From Mya arenaria (taxonomy: Eukaryota; Mollusca; Bivalvia; Myida; Myidae), in assembly GCF_026914265.1 (NCBI RefSeq), contig NC_069135.1:20329639-20393638 (forward strand): a stretch of DNA of 64,000 bases, in the 5' to 3' direction. Positions 33,110 to 43,087 of the stretch are shown here, piece by piece. A program made the position numbers and the translations under genes. Below the pieces are notes generated by a model. The model was given only the letters and a program-made list of their open reading frames with translations, had not been told where the DNA came from and searched no databases. Within the stretch, counting starts at the first letter, position 1. Every line of letters starts with the position of its first letter.

Positions 33110-33955
33110 CACTCAAAAGCCCCCCCTATCAAAAGCCCCCCTATCAAAAGCCCCCCTATCAAAAGCCCCCCGTTCAAAAGCCCCCCCTCAAAATGGGCAA
33201 GTGGTTCAAAAGCCCCCCCACTAAAAAAATAAAGTTTACAAAACTGTTCAATACCGTTAATTAATGTATAACATGTACAGTACTTTTTTACTTTTAAATT
33301 TTCAAGCAATTTTCTTCGAAGCAATAAAAAATATATTTGTTTTATTGTCATTTTTTAGGCGATTGGTTTACTCAATTTGGCAATATTTTATCATTAATTA
33401 CGATTGACATTTTAGCTAATAAATATTCATGAGGTATCAATTATTTCAATAATCAGTGATGAATGTGTTAACTAAGCTTTGAATAATTGCTGTTTTATGA
33501 TTTTATGTTGTTAGCTGTGTCAGATAATGATATTGATTGTTTCTTTGATCTGCTATTGATGTACCAATTATTTAATTACAAACATGGCCATGCTAACCTG
33601 CTAATTATAATTAAAGAATTAACTACAATTTATTAAAGTTACATCTTTGAATTCTACTTGGTGTTTCGTCAGGAATAAGATTTCCAACAAAAAATTGACC
33701 CGAAAGCACTAAAGCACTAAAGTAGCCTAATTTATCGAATTAGTGCAGGAAATTAACGTAAAATAGGGTTAAAATGTCTGATCTGGATCTACTCAATAAA
33801 ATATGACAACATTCTTCAATTGGTTTAAACTTATGGAACAAAATTATATTGAGGGGGGGCTTTTGAACGGGGGGGCTTTTGAACGGGGGGGCTTTTGAAC
33901 GGGGGGGCTTTTGAACGGGGGGCTTTTGATAGGGGGGGCTTTTGATAGACACTCC
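33110..33955. mobile_element. Fold-back element with tandem C-rich inverted ends
   Basis: The left end (33110-33220) is a row of 15-16-bp units CAAAAGCCCCCCCTAT that changes to CAAAAGCCCCCCGTT, then CAAAAGCCCCCCCTCA. The right end (33851-33955), read in reverse complement, shows the same units in the same order. The inside is AT-rich without a gene. I read it as one non-autonomous element of about 845 bp. Confidence 0.8.
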
Positions 33956-34380
33956 AGGCGGGCACACCGAACTCGAATGAAATTGAACGTTCAATATAAC
34001 CATAACTTTAAAGGTCACTGCCAATAGAAACCAAACGTTAACTCAATTCCAAAGGTGGATCAGCGAATTATGAACTCATATATTGAAGCAAGCGAAGCAT
34101 CTCACTGCACTTTAAAAAGTGCAGGAAAACGTTCCCCACCCACCACAACTTTAGTATATCCGTTCATTAGCTCATCATTTCCACTGTTCAAGGTCATTGC
34201 ATGAGTTTATTTCATGCTCCTTGTGTTTTCTGATCATTTCAGCTTTGCAGCCGATCATATAAGATCAAATTGTGTAGGTTAAAAGAGAGAAAAAAGAAGA
34301 AAATAGTTAGCATCGACAGAGAGCGTGTGGAGAGAAACAGAAGAGTGCATTCGATTTTTTTTCAATAAAATCGATTAAAC
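33956..34380. other. 5' flank of the DIABLO-like gene
   Basis: Presumed promoter and 5' UTR. No clear TATA box or known factor site that I would defend. Confidence 0.3.
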
Positions 34381-34545
34381 ATGGCGGCCCGGACAGCATT
34401 TTGCCAAATACGTAAAAAGTTCAATATATTTCGACGTTTTACGTCATTCAGTATAAGTAGAGTCCCAAGAACTAAAGTTTGTTTGGGACTAATCTCTCCT
34501 GCATTTTTTCTCAAGCTGTCATGTGACACAAAGATAGATCTTGAG
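34381..34545 (+). CDS. DIABLO: DIABLO-like exon 1 (mitochondrial leader)
   Basis: 165 nt, 55 residues from an ATG in good context (AAACATGGCG). Rich in Arg, Lys, Ser and Phe with few acids, as expected of a presequence, then a hydrophobic segment VCLGLISPAFFLKL. Donor GAG|GTAATT, phase 0. Confidence 0.82.
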
Positions 34546-37313
34546 GTAATTGTGACAACTTGCATAGTATTTCGGATATTATATTGTCTGGGACTATGTG
34601 ACAGCTAAGCATACGGGATATTGTTGATGCTGCATGAATCTGTTTTAAAAGCAATATTATATGAGTGTATGCTCATGCTTTTCAACACGACAACCACGTC
34701 ACTGTAAAAGCTGACACTATAATTGTTTGAAAAATTATTGTTGTATGTATATATAAACAGTTTTTTTATTTAAACAGGGTTTTTTTATTTTTGTTTTATT
34801 GTTTAAGGATTCAGATACTGTTTACGTGTCATTTTTTATTGTTAAGGAACCTGACCCAAGGACCCTTTCAAGGGAATTCCTTATCAAGTCCTCCAGTCTT
34901 CTTGCAGCAGAAAATGCTATGGGTGTCTTATCTCAGACAACATTGGCACTTCAACAGGCAGAAAAAGAATATCAAGAGGTACTATAATGATACGATTTTA
35001 GCTAATAATTCATTTCACATATGCTTTTAGTTTTAATGGATGTTGACAGTTCAGCCCTTTCAAACAGGAATTTATATGTGTTGTTCAATATGATGTCTTA
35101 TTTACTTTTACATGTTTGCATACATGTACATGCATAAATTCCCTATTGGCTGTGTAGTTACGGCCTTTATTAATAATTTTATCTTATGCCTAAAGATATG
35201 GACTTAAGTCAATGTACATGTGCATGTGTTTTTATACCCTTAAGCGGAAAATGTACAATTATACAGTTCATTATCAATTTATTTCACTATTTATAAAGAT
35301 AAAAATAACACCTTTTACATGTAGGGTTATTATATATTTAGATCTCCTAAAACACTTTGTATGTTTTTTTTTGTTTTTGTTTTTTTTTCTATTCTGGTAG
35401 GCTATTGAAGCTGTGATCTTCATGATGGAACTCAAGCTACAGGTGCTGGGAGATCCAACAGAGGAGGCTAGGCTTTGGGACCTCATACTGCAGGGAAGGG
35501 ACATGGTCAAACGGAAAAGGAGGAAAAGAGACGTAGGTGTTCATTTAATATGGTCAATAATTTTTTCGAAAAATATATGTGTTTTTTCTGGAACAATAGT
35601 CTTTAATGAGTATCATGAGCACAATCACTTACTGGTATCAGTGTTTCTGAATTCTAAGTAAAGAATGAGTTCTAAAGAAATTATGATGTACAAGAAACTA
35701 TTTTTAAACATACCGGTAAGTAATAACTGTGGAATAATCAAATTTATAGGCCCCAAAAAATCTGAAGGTCATTGCAGTTTTCTACTGTACAATGCCAGAC
35801 AATGTACTGTATACATCTGCAGGGGAGTGTTTCATCAAGAAGAAGGAGAGATACTACTGTTGAAAATCTCTCCTACATGTATGCACAACATTTCTCCAAT
35901 GATTTTTGATGATACAGCCCCATCGAGGCCTGTAGCATTAGAGTGGTTTTGTCTTAGTACACCCACACTACATTTATATTGTCCCAAGACTTGTGCATTT
36001 CAGCAGATACATGTATTGTGTATTGAATTTACTCCTACAATGACTTACCCGTACATAATGTGACATAAATTTCACAGGACCTGTACCAAGTACAGAGATG
36101 TGCAGAAAGATTTGTGGAATCAGCTGCTGAACTAACATACATGACAGGTACATGAACGGTCTCATCTACTAATGCTCTTATTGCTGAAGAAGTTTTGTGA
36201 CTCTAAATAAATATTTATATTCTTATTCTCAATATTTATTATATTCTTATACATTTGAATTTTTACAATAGTTGAACATTTACATATATATTTAGAGACT
36301 TCACATTTCATAAAATCCCTGAATATATACTTTTCAGTGTCATTATTTTAATCAGGTATAATCTGGTTACTGTAATACATGAAGATATTCTATACTTGTT
36401 TTTATAAACTGAAAGCAGGGGCGTAGTTAGACCAGCTTGGCATTCAGGCCTGGTTTGCTAGGGTGCTTGGGGGCATGCTCTCTAGCTTTTTTTTTAATGC
36501 ATGATGCACTAAGGACAAGTCTATTGGAATAGGCATCAACACGCACACACTCAAATAAAACAATGTTATAAAAAAGGTCTGGCTTATATTTTTACATGAA
36601 TCATATACCCCCTACCCCTTCTGATTTAAATGCATTTTGGGGCTTTTTCAAAATACCATTCTTAAGAAACCAGGCCTGTGTATATAGTGCCCACATGGAG
36701 CTAAATGTTTATCAGCAAAAATGTTTTGATGTATAACAGTGGAGAAAGTACAGTAGAAAGGCAATACATTCATAATTTGAATGTATATTTTTTATTCTAA
36801 AATGTCCTTACAACTAAATATGCTTTAACTTAACTATTGAATTGTGTTGTAGGTTCAGAAATCGTAGCAAGCAGTGCATCAGAAAGGTTGAACAAAGCAA
36901 ACATAATTCTGAGAGAGGTGAAGATCAAAACGGAGAAAGCTGAAGAAAGATTAGTAGAAGCAGAGGTGAAAACTATAGAAGTTGAAGGGAAGTTTGCTGA
37001 GGAGAATAAAGAACGATTAGATGAGGAAATGAGTAGACTTATAGCTGAAGGTGCTGTTGTTGTGGAGACAGATGGTGAAAAGGGGATTGAAGGTAGTGAA
37101 GAAGGATCAGACATTGATACTGATAAAGACACTGCTAATGTGAAACAAGGTCCTGATCCAGAGTCAGTCAAAAGAATGGAAAGGGTAACTGTTGATAGAT
37201 TAAGTGAAACTCTCAATAGGAGAAGTCAAGGAAAAGAGAAGTTTGAATATGTTGAACTATTTGATAAATGGGATGAAGGAGACAATACAGATAATATTGC
37301 GAGTGATATTTGA
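34381..37313 (+). CDS. DIABLO: DIABLO/Smac-like mitochondrial IAP antagonist
   Basis: Five exons: 34381-34545, 34808-34978, 35401-35532, 36078-36147 and 36853-37313, all GT-AG, giving 332 aa. In the family, the protein matures in the intermembrane space, is released in apoptosis and blocks IAPs through its new N-terminus. The basic, arginine-rich leader (MAARTAFCQIRKKFNIFRRF) fits a mitochondrial signal. Helical landmarks match DIABLO in order: LSQTTLALQQAEKEY, the acidic EEARLWDLI stretch, SAAELTYMTG, and a long EKAEERLVEAEVKT coiled coil. The canonical AVPI tetrapeptide is not visible, and the protein is about 90 residues longer than the 239-aa human one because of an acidic C-terminal extension. 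Family call is good; IAP binding is not shown. Confidence 0.85.
34808..34978 (+). CDS. DIABLO: DIABLO-like exon 2 (helix 1)
   Basis: Encodes SREFLIKSSSLLAAENAMG then LSQTTLALQQAEKEYQE, matching the first DIABLO helix. Two in-frame acceptors are possible: 34808 (after GTTTAAG) or 34847 (after TATTGTTAAG). The second would shorten the protein by 13 residues to 319 and aligns more simply with DIABLO. Confidence 0.82.
35401..35532 (+). CDS. DIABLO: DIABLO-like exon 3
   Basis: 132 nt, 44 residues, starting AIEAVIFMMELKLQVLGDPT and ending in the basic run KRKRRKRD. Preceded by a long T-rich tract and GGTAG; donor GTAGGT. Phase 0. Confidence 0.85.
36078..36147 (+). CDS. DIABLO: DIABLO-like exon 4
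   Basis: 70 nt encoding DLYQVQRCAERFVESAAEL then TYMTG, with the last codon split (phase 1). TTTCACAG acceptor, GTACAT donor. Confidence 0.83.
36853..37313 (+). CDS. DIABLO: DIABLO-like exon 5 (coiled coil and acidic tail)
   Basis: 461 nt to the TGA. The first 55 residues continue the DIABLO helix (SASERLNKANIILREVKIKT, then EKAEERLVEAE). After that comes an acidic extension rich in Glu, Asp and Gly (EGSEEGSDIDTDKD), with no counterpart that I know in vertebrate DIABLO. Confidence 0.85.
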
Positions 37314-38204
37314 GTTGTCATCTGTTGTGTGATAAATATTAATGAAGATGTGTCACCAGTGTACTAGACTAATTTCACACAATTACAGTTGAACACCGCT
37401 TTTCCGAACACCTTTTATCCAAAATTATCGCTATTTCGAAATTATTTTTCGATCCTGATTTTACTCCTTCTTTGTTTAACTAAATTTAGTCTGTAATCCG
37501 AAATCTTTACACAATCTTAGTTTAATTATCCTTTAAAAAAAATATCATGTTTGAATAATAACTTTATACATGTATAAGCTGATGTGAATGTATTTAAAAC
37601 AATCATACATTATGTTTAGTCTTACACTCTTAATGGCTCGGATGTTGCATTCTTTAAATGATACTTGGAAAGCCAATAAACTTAGCTACATGACTGTATC
37701 ATGGAGCAAAGATATTCAATCTCAGTTGATTCATTACTTAGGCTATACAATATGGGGCCATCTTATCAACATGCAATTGACAAAATATTGTAAGGTAAAG
37801 AACTTAAGCTAAATATTATCTCAATGTTACAAATTAAAATGAATTTCAAAATTGCAAATTCATATAAACTGTGTTTGAACTGAGGAATTAAGCTTTTATT
37901 TTGTGAAGATATCGTTGCAAATCAAAATTATTAATTAAAAGCGATTGTGCTATATATTTGTTGATACATGTAGATGGGGCTATTATGTATTATATAAGAT
38001 TATAAATTTTCATCAAATAACTATACTCAAAAGGCATTATGAGCTGAAACTTCTTAAGAAGAGCTGATGCATTATTCAGACCCAGTGAAATTTTATTCAG
38101 ATTGTATGTACTTAATACATGTGTTTATAACTGGTGAAAGTACACCATACTTCCACATTTCCAGTGAGATCCTTTTGTTGTTTTTGAAATGACCATAGAG
38201 TAAA
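37314..38204 (+). other. 3' flank of the DIABLO-like gene
   Basis: Probably includes the 3' UTR; no clean AATAAA near the stop (a CCAATAAACT occurs at 37674). No other gene seen. Confidence 0.35.
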
Positions 38205-40905
38205 AGAGACAGTCTGACATACAATAGGACTGTGAGAATAATCTTAGTCTGACATACAAGGCGGTCTGTGAGATTTATCCTAGTATGACATACAGGGGTG
38301 TGTGTGAGATTAATCCAAGTATGACATACAGGGGGTGTGTGAGATTAATCCAAGTATGACATACAGGGGGTGTGTGAGATTAATCCAAGTATGACATACA
38401 GGGTGTGTGTGAGATTAATCCAAGTATGACATACAGGGGGTGTGTGAGATTTATCTTAGTCTGACATACAAGGGGTGTGTGAGATTAATCCTAGTCTGAC
38501 ATATGAGGCGGTCTGTGAGATTTATCCTAGTCTGACATACAGGGGGGTCTGTGAGAAAAATGCTAGTCTGGCATACAAGGCGGTCTGTGAGATTTATCCT
38601 AGTATGACATACAGGGGGGTGTGTGAGATTAATCCAAGTATGACATACAGGGGGTGTGTGAGATTAATCCAAGTATGACATACAGGGTGTGTGTGTGGGA
38701 TTAATCCAAGTATGACATACAGGGTGTGTGTGAGATTAATCCAAGTATGACATACAGGGGGTGTGTGAGATTTATCTTAGTCTGACATACAAGGGGTGTG
38801 TGAGATTAATCCTAGTCTGACATATGAGGCGGTCTGTGAGATTTATCCTAGTCTGACATACAAGGGGGTCTGTGAGAAAAATGCTAGTCTGGCATACAAG
38901 GCGGTCTGTGAGATTTATCCTAGTATGACATACAGGGGGTCTGTGAGATTAATCCAAGTATGACATACAGGGGGTGTGTGAGATTTATCTTATTCTGACA
39001 TACAGGGGACCTAGGAGAATTATCCTAGTCTGGCATACAGGGGATCTAGGAGAATTATCTTAGTCTGATATACAGGGGATCTAGGAGAATAATCCTAGTC
39101 TGACATACAGGGGATCTAGGAGAATTATCCTAGTCTGACATACATAGGGTCTGGGAGAATTATCATTGTCTGACATACAGGGGATCTAGGAGAATTATCC
39201 TAGTCTGACATACACAGGGTCTGGGAGAATTATCATTGTCTGACATACAGGGGGTCTGTGAGATTTATCCTAGTCTGACAAACAAGGGGGTCTGGGAGAA
39301 TTATCTAAGTCTGGCATACAGGGGGTCTGGGAGATTTATCTTAGTATGACATACAGGGGGTCTGTGAGAATTATCCTAGTCTGACAAACAAGGAGGGTCT
39401 GGGAGAATTATCTAAGTCTGGCATACAGGGGTCTGGGAGAATTATCTTAGTCTGATATACAGGGGATCTAGGAGAATTATCCTAGTCTGACATACACAGG
39501 GTCTGGGAGAATTATCATTGTCTGACATACAAGGGGGTCTGTGAGATATATCCTAGTCTAACATTTAGGGGTCTGTAAGATTAACTGAGACTGACATACG
39601 GGGGGTCTGGGATAATTATCCTAGTCTGGCATACAGGGGTCTGTGAGATTTATCATAGCCTGACATACATAGAGTATTATTATTACCTACAAGGGTTTGG
39701 GGGGAATTTACCTAGTCTGACATACAAGGGTCTGGGAGAATTATTCTAGTCTGACAAACAAGGGGCCTGGGAGAATAATCCCAGTCTGACATACAAGGGT
39801 TCTGGGAGAATTATCCTAGTTAGACGTACAAGGGTTCTGGGAGATTTATCATAGTCTGACATACAAGGGTTCTGGGAGATTTATCATAGTCTGACATACA
39901 AGGGTTCTGGGAGATTTATCATAGTCTGACATACAAGGGTTCTGGGAGATTTATCATAGTCTGACATACAAGGGTTCTGTGAGATTTATCATAGTCCGAC
40001 ATACAAGGGTTCTTGGAGATTTATCATAGTCTGACATACAAGGGTTCTGGGAGATTTATCATAGTCTGACATACAAGGGTTCTGGGAGATTTATCATAGT
40101 CAGACATACAAGGGGTCTTGGAGAATTATCCCAGTCTGGCATTCAATGTAGTCATGGAAAATAATCCTAGTTTACATACAAGGGGTCTGGGAGAATTATC
40201 CTAGTCTGGCATTCAAGGTAGTCATGTAGAATAATCCTAGTTTACAAACAAGGGGTCTGGGAGAATTATCCCAGTCTGGCATTCAATGTAGTCATGGAAA
40301 ATAATCCTAGTTTACATACAAGGGGTCTGGGAGAATTATCCCAGTCTGGCATTCAAGGTAGTCATGTAGAATAATCCTAGTTTACAAACAAGGGGTCTGG
40401 GAGAATTATCCCAGTCTGGCATTCAATGTAGTCATGGAGAATAATCCTAGTTTACATACAAGGGGTCTGGGAGAATTATCCCAGTCTGGCATTCAATGTA
40501 GTCATGGAGAATAATCCTAGTTTACATACAAGGGGTCTGGGAGAATTATCCTAGTCTGACATTCAAGGTAGTCTTGGAGAATAATCCTAGTTTACATACA
40601 AGGGGTCTGGGAGAATTATCCCAGTCTGGCATTCAAGGTAGTCATGTAGAATAATCCTAGTTTACAAACAAGGGGTCTGGGAGAATTATCCCAGTCTGGC
40701 ATTCAATGTAGTCATGGAGAATAATCCTAGTTTACATACAAGGGGTCTGGGAGAATTATCCTAGTCTGACATTCAAGGTAGTCTTGGAGAATAATCCTAG
40801 TTTACATACAAGGGGTCTGGGAGAATTATCCTAGTCTGACATTCAATGTAGTCATGGAGAATAATCCTAGTTTACATACAAGGGGTCTGGGATAATTATC
40901 CTAGT
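38205..40905. repeat. 35-bp satellite with 70-bp higher-order structure
   Basis: About 75 units of 35 bp (consensus CTAGTCTGACATACAAGGGG then TCTGGGAGAATTATC). The left part (38205-39000) uses GTGTGTGAGATTAATCC variants, the middle is mixed, and 39800-40090 is uniform. From 40100 two diverged 35-bp forms alternate as a 70-bp dimer (GGCATTCAATGTAGTCATGG marker). No coding meaning. Confidence 0.95.
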
Positions 40906-41024
40906 TCTTATTTCAAATAGACAATTTGGGTCCTCCATGTGACTTGTATAACGCATCAATAAATACTACAAGGGTAGACAACTTTCGTAGATATTATTGA
41001 AGTACCAATATTTCCCAGTACTAC

Positions 41025-41121
41025 TGGTGTAATGCGCATTCGGAACTCCTAGGCCATTTTATCGAAAACAACAAAGTTGTTTTTGAAAAAATGGCCGAGG
41101 AGCTCCGAATGGTGTAATGCG
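41025..41121. mobile_element. Hairpin element with 12-bp flanking direct repeat
   Basis: Arms 41037-41072 and 41076-41111 are inverted repeats of 36 bp with four mismatches and a 3-nt loop. The 12-bp sequence TGGTGTAATGCG flanks both sides (41025-41036 and 41110-41121), overlapping the arm by two bases. It looks like a tiny palindromic insertion with a target duplication. Confidence 0.7.
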
Positions 41122-41130
41122 GTTACTCTT

Positions 41131-41197
41131 AATACCGAATAATACCGGATAATACCGAATAATACCGGATAATACCAAATAACTACCGAATAATACA
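41131..41197. repeat. AATACCGAAT simple repeat
   Basis: About six copies of a 10-bp unit with CCGGAT and CCGAAT variants. Confidence 0.85.
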
Positions 41198-41804
41198 TTT
41201 ATTTTGCAAATAAAACTTATATTAGTATAAATTTAGGTGAAATATATATAAATAGTTTAAATATTTAGTAAAAAAAACCCTGTTTTGAGCATATAGGCCT
41301 ATTGTTCAAAATGTCTGTTTCATATATTTTTGAGTGTTCTCCCTTTAGATGTATAAGAGTGTTTCCATTTGTTCAGTCCATCAAGAAGTCTTTAGATTCA
41401 AAGTGTTTATTTTAAGTTGTGTATCAAGTTATATAAAATAATTGTGAAAGAAAAATAAAACATATTGAAGTCTTCGTTTGAACCTGCGAGCTCCAGTTCC
41501 CGAAGTGGATGTTCTAAAAATAAGCAATATTAAGCTACAGTCATTAAGAAACTATGTTTTTTTAAAAACATTTTCCTTGTTCAGGTCTCATGCCTACGGT
41601 GGAGTGGATATAATTAAACTACAGGTTGACTCAATATTGGCCTAGGCAAAGATGGCCAAACTCAAAGTGTATTGCATGGCGTTTTCAGGGGATGTATTCA
41701 AATTTTGCTATGAGGTATTCAATGGCTTTTTAAGGAATTCTGGAGAAGGTAGTACGTGGTATTCATAAACTGGTGCATACATGTACTTCGGACGGAACCT
41801 GGTC

Positions 41805-41930
41805 AAATAGCCCCCAAGTCTAATAGCCCCCATTTTGGTCAAATAGCAACCACTGCAAAAAAATGGTCAAAACGCCCCCAATTTGGTCAAAACGCCCCCA
41901 TTTTGGTCAAATAGCCCCCACTTATTTTTT
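41805..41930. repeat. C-rich tandem repeat GGTCAAATAGCCCCCA
   Basis: About six short units alternating GGTCAAATAGCCCCCA and GGTCAAAACGCCCCCA. It resembles the ends of the fold-back element at 33110-33955, but no inverted partner lies in the window. Confidence 0.7.
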
Positions 41931-42439
41931 TAATTAAAAAATATATTTGAAGGTAAGTTGTAATATTTTCAAGATATTTGAATGTAAGTCGTAATATTTT
42001 TAAGATATCTGAATGTATATTTGAAGGTAAGGCCAAAAAAAAGTTCTTGTTTCTGGTCAGCGGACCGACCGTACTTTTTACTCCCTGACCGTACTTTTTT
42101 TGCCCCAAAATCGATTTTCGTAGACCCGAGTCCCGGGAGAACGGTATTGGATACGAAAAAAAATCATGCTATCCGACAAGGATATTTAAACAGGGCTTTC
42201 AATGGACCCTACCTCTCGTGAGATATTGTCAGTGAACCGAAGTTCGCAAGTAAGTGTCACCTTTGACCCGAGAAAATTTCAGTGCAAGAGTCTAAGTCCT
42301 GAAACTGAAGATCAATGGGGCCGCAAACCATGTGCTGAATGTTTGTTTATTCAATTATTTGACATCGGCCTGCTAAAAAGTTTTCCTCTACATATGTGCA
42401 CACCGTCCCAAAAACAAAGAAACAGAAGCATAGTGACAG

Positions 42440-42743
42440 CTGCATAAGGATAATAAATTTTGGAACATGCCGATTTTTGCAAAAATGCATGGAAACCAGT
42501 TATATAAGAATGCTGAGCAAAAAATAGATCGCAGACTTTTATATTTAAGTTCAAAAATTGATGTTTTAAGCATTTCGGTTTTAGCCATAAAATGTTAATT
42601 TTCGAACGGAAAAATGAATATCTGCAACCTGATCTTTTGTCAGGAATATTTTAGCACTGGTTTGCAGATATTTACGCAAAATTGCTCTTTCCATGACAAT
42701 TTTTTTTTCAAAACGGTAAATCTGTGAGAGTGCAGCTTTAAGT
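42440..42743. mobile_element. MITE copy ending CTGTGAGAGTGCAGCTTTAA
   Basis: The right end matches that of the element at 51689-51961. Inner blocks are also shared (CAAAAATGCATGGAAACCAG corresponds to the AATGTCTGCCAG region). The left end is not clear, so this copy may be truncated. Confidence 0.6.
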
Positions 42744-42920
42744 TTGATGCTTAATCAATATTAAATGAATGAAAAAAATAGAAAATATGCACACTATTTA
42801 CAGCAACAAAATGGGTCAACCCAAAGTTTAAATGCCTTATAATGAGGGCGCTATAAATTAGCGGCGCATCAGGGGAGGTCACTGTGTTGGAGAATAATGA
42901 AAATAGTGTAATGCAACCTT

Positions 42921-42945
42921 CCGGAAGTGGATGTAGCGTAGCAAC
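42921..42945 (+). promoter_or_regulatory. ETS site and RFX X-box-like motif upstream of the PIERCE-like gene
   Basis: CCGGAAGT (42921-42928) is a strong ETS-family core. GTAGCGTAGCAAC (42933-42945) fits an RFX X-box, with the second half AGCAAC matching the RGYAAC consensus exactly. They sit 110-134 bp before the start codon, where core promoters of ciliary genes often carry X-boxes. This fits the ciliary role of the gene product. Confidence 0.6.
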
Positions 42946-43054
42946 GCGGCACAACAAGATTAGAGTTTTAATAAAGAAAAACAAAATAAACAGAGGTTTA
43001 TTATAGAAACATTCTTTCATTAACCAAGAACAACTATTCAAAAACTAAAACAAA

Positions 43055-43087
43055 ATGTCCGGAGAACAGGCTCAAGCTTCCCAACAG
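43055..43087 (+). CDS. PIERCE-like exon 1
   Basis: 33 nt encoding MSGEQAQASQQ, with donor CAG|GTACGT. Start context is CAAAATGTCC. Variable N-termini like this are normal for the family. Confidence 0.75.

Noticed and set aside
33031..34024. Proline/lysine or glycine repeat frames (YQKPP, LLIGG)
   Set aside because: They are translations of the C-rich ends of the fold-back element.
35974..36165. Minus-strand frame over DIABLO-like exon 4
   Set aside because: Antisense shadow of a supported exon.
36830..37216. 128-residue serine-rich minus-strand frame
   Set aside because: Antisense shadow of DIABLO-like exon 5; the plus strand gives the DIABLO match with correct phase.
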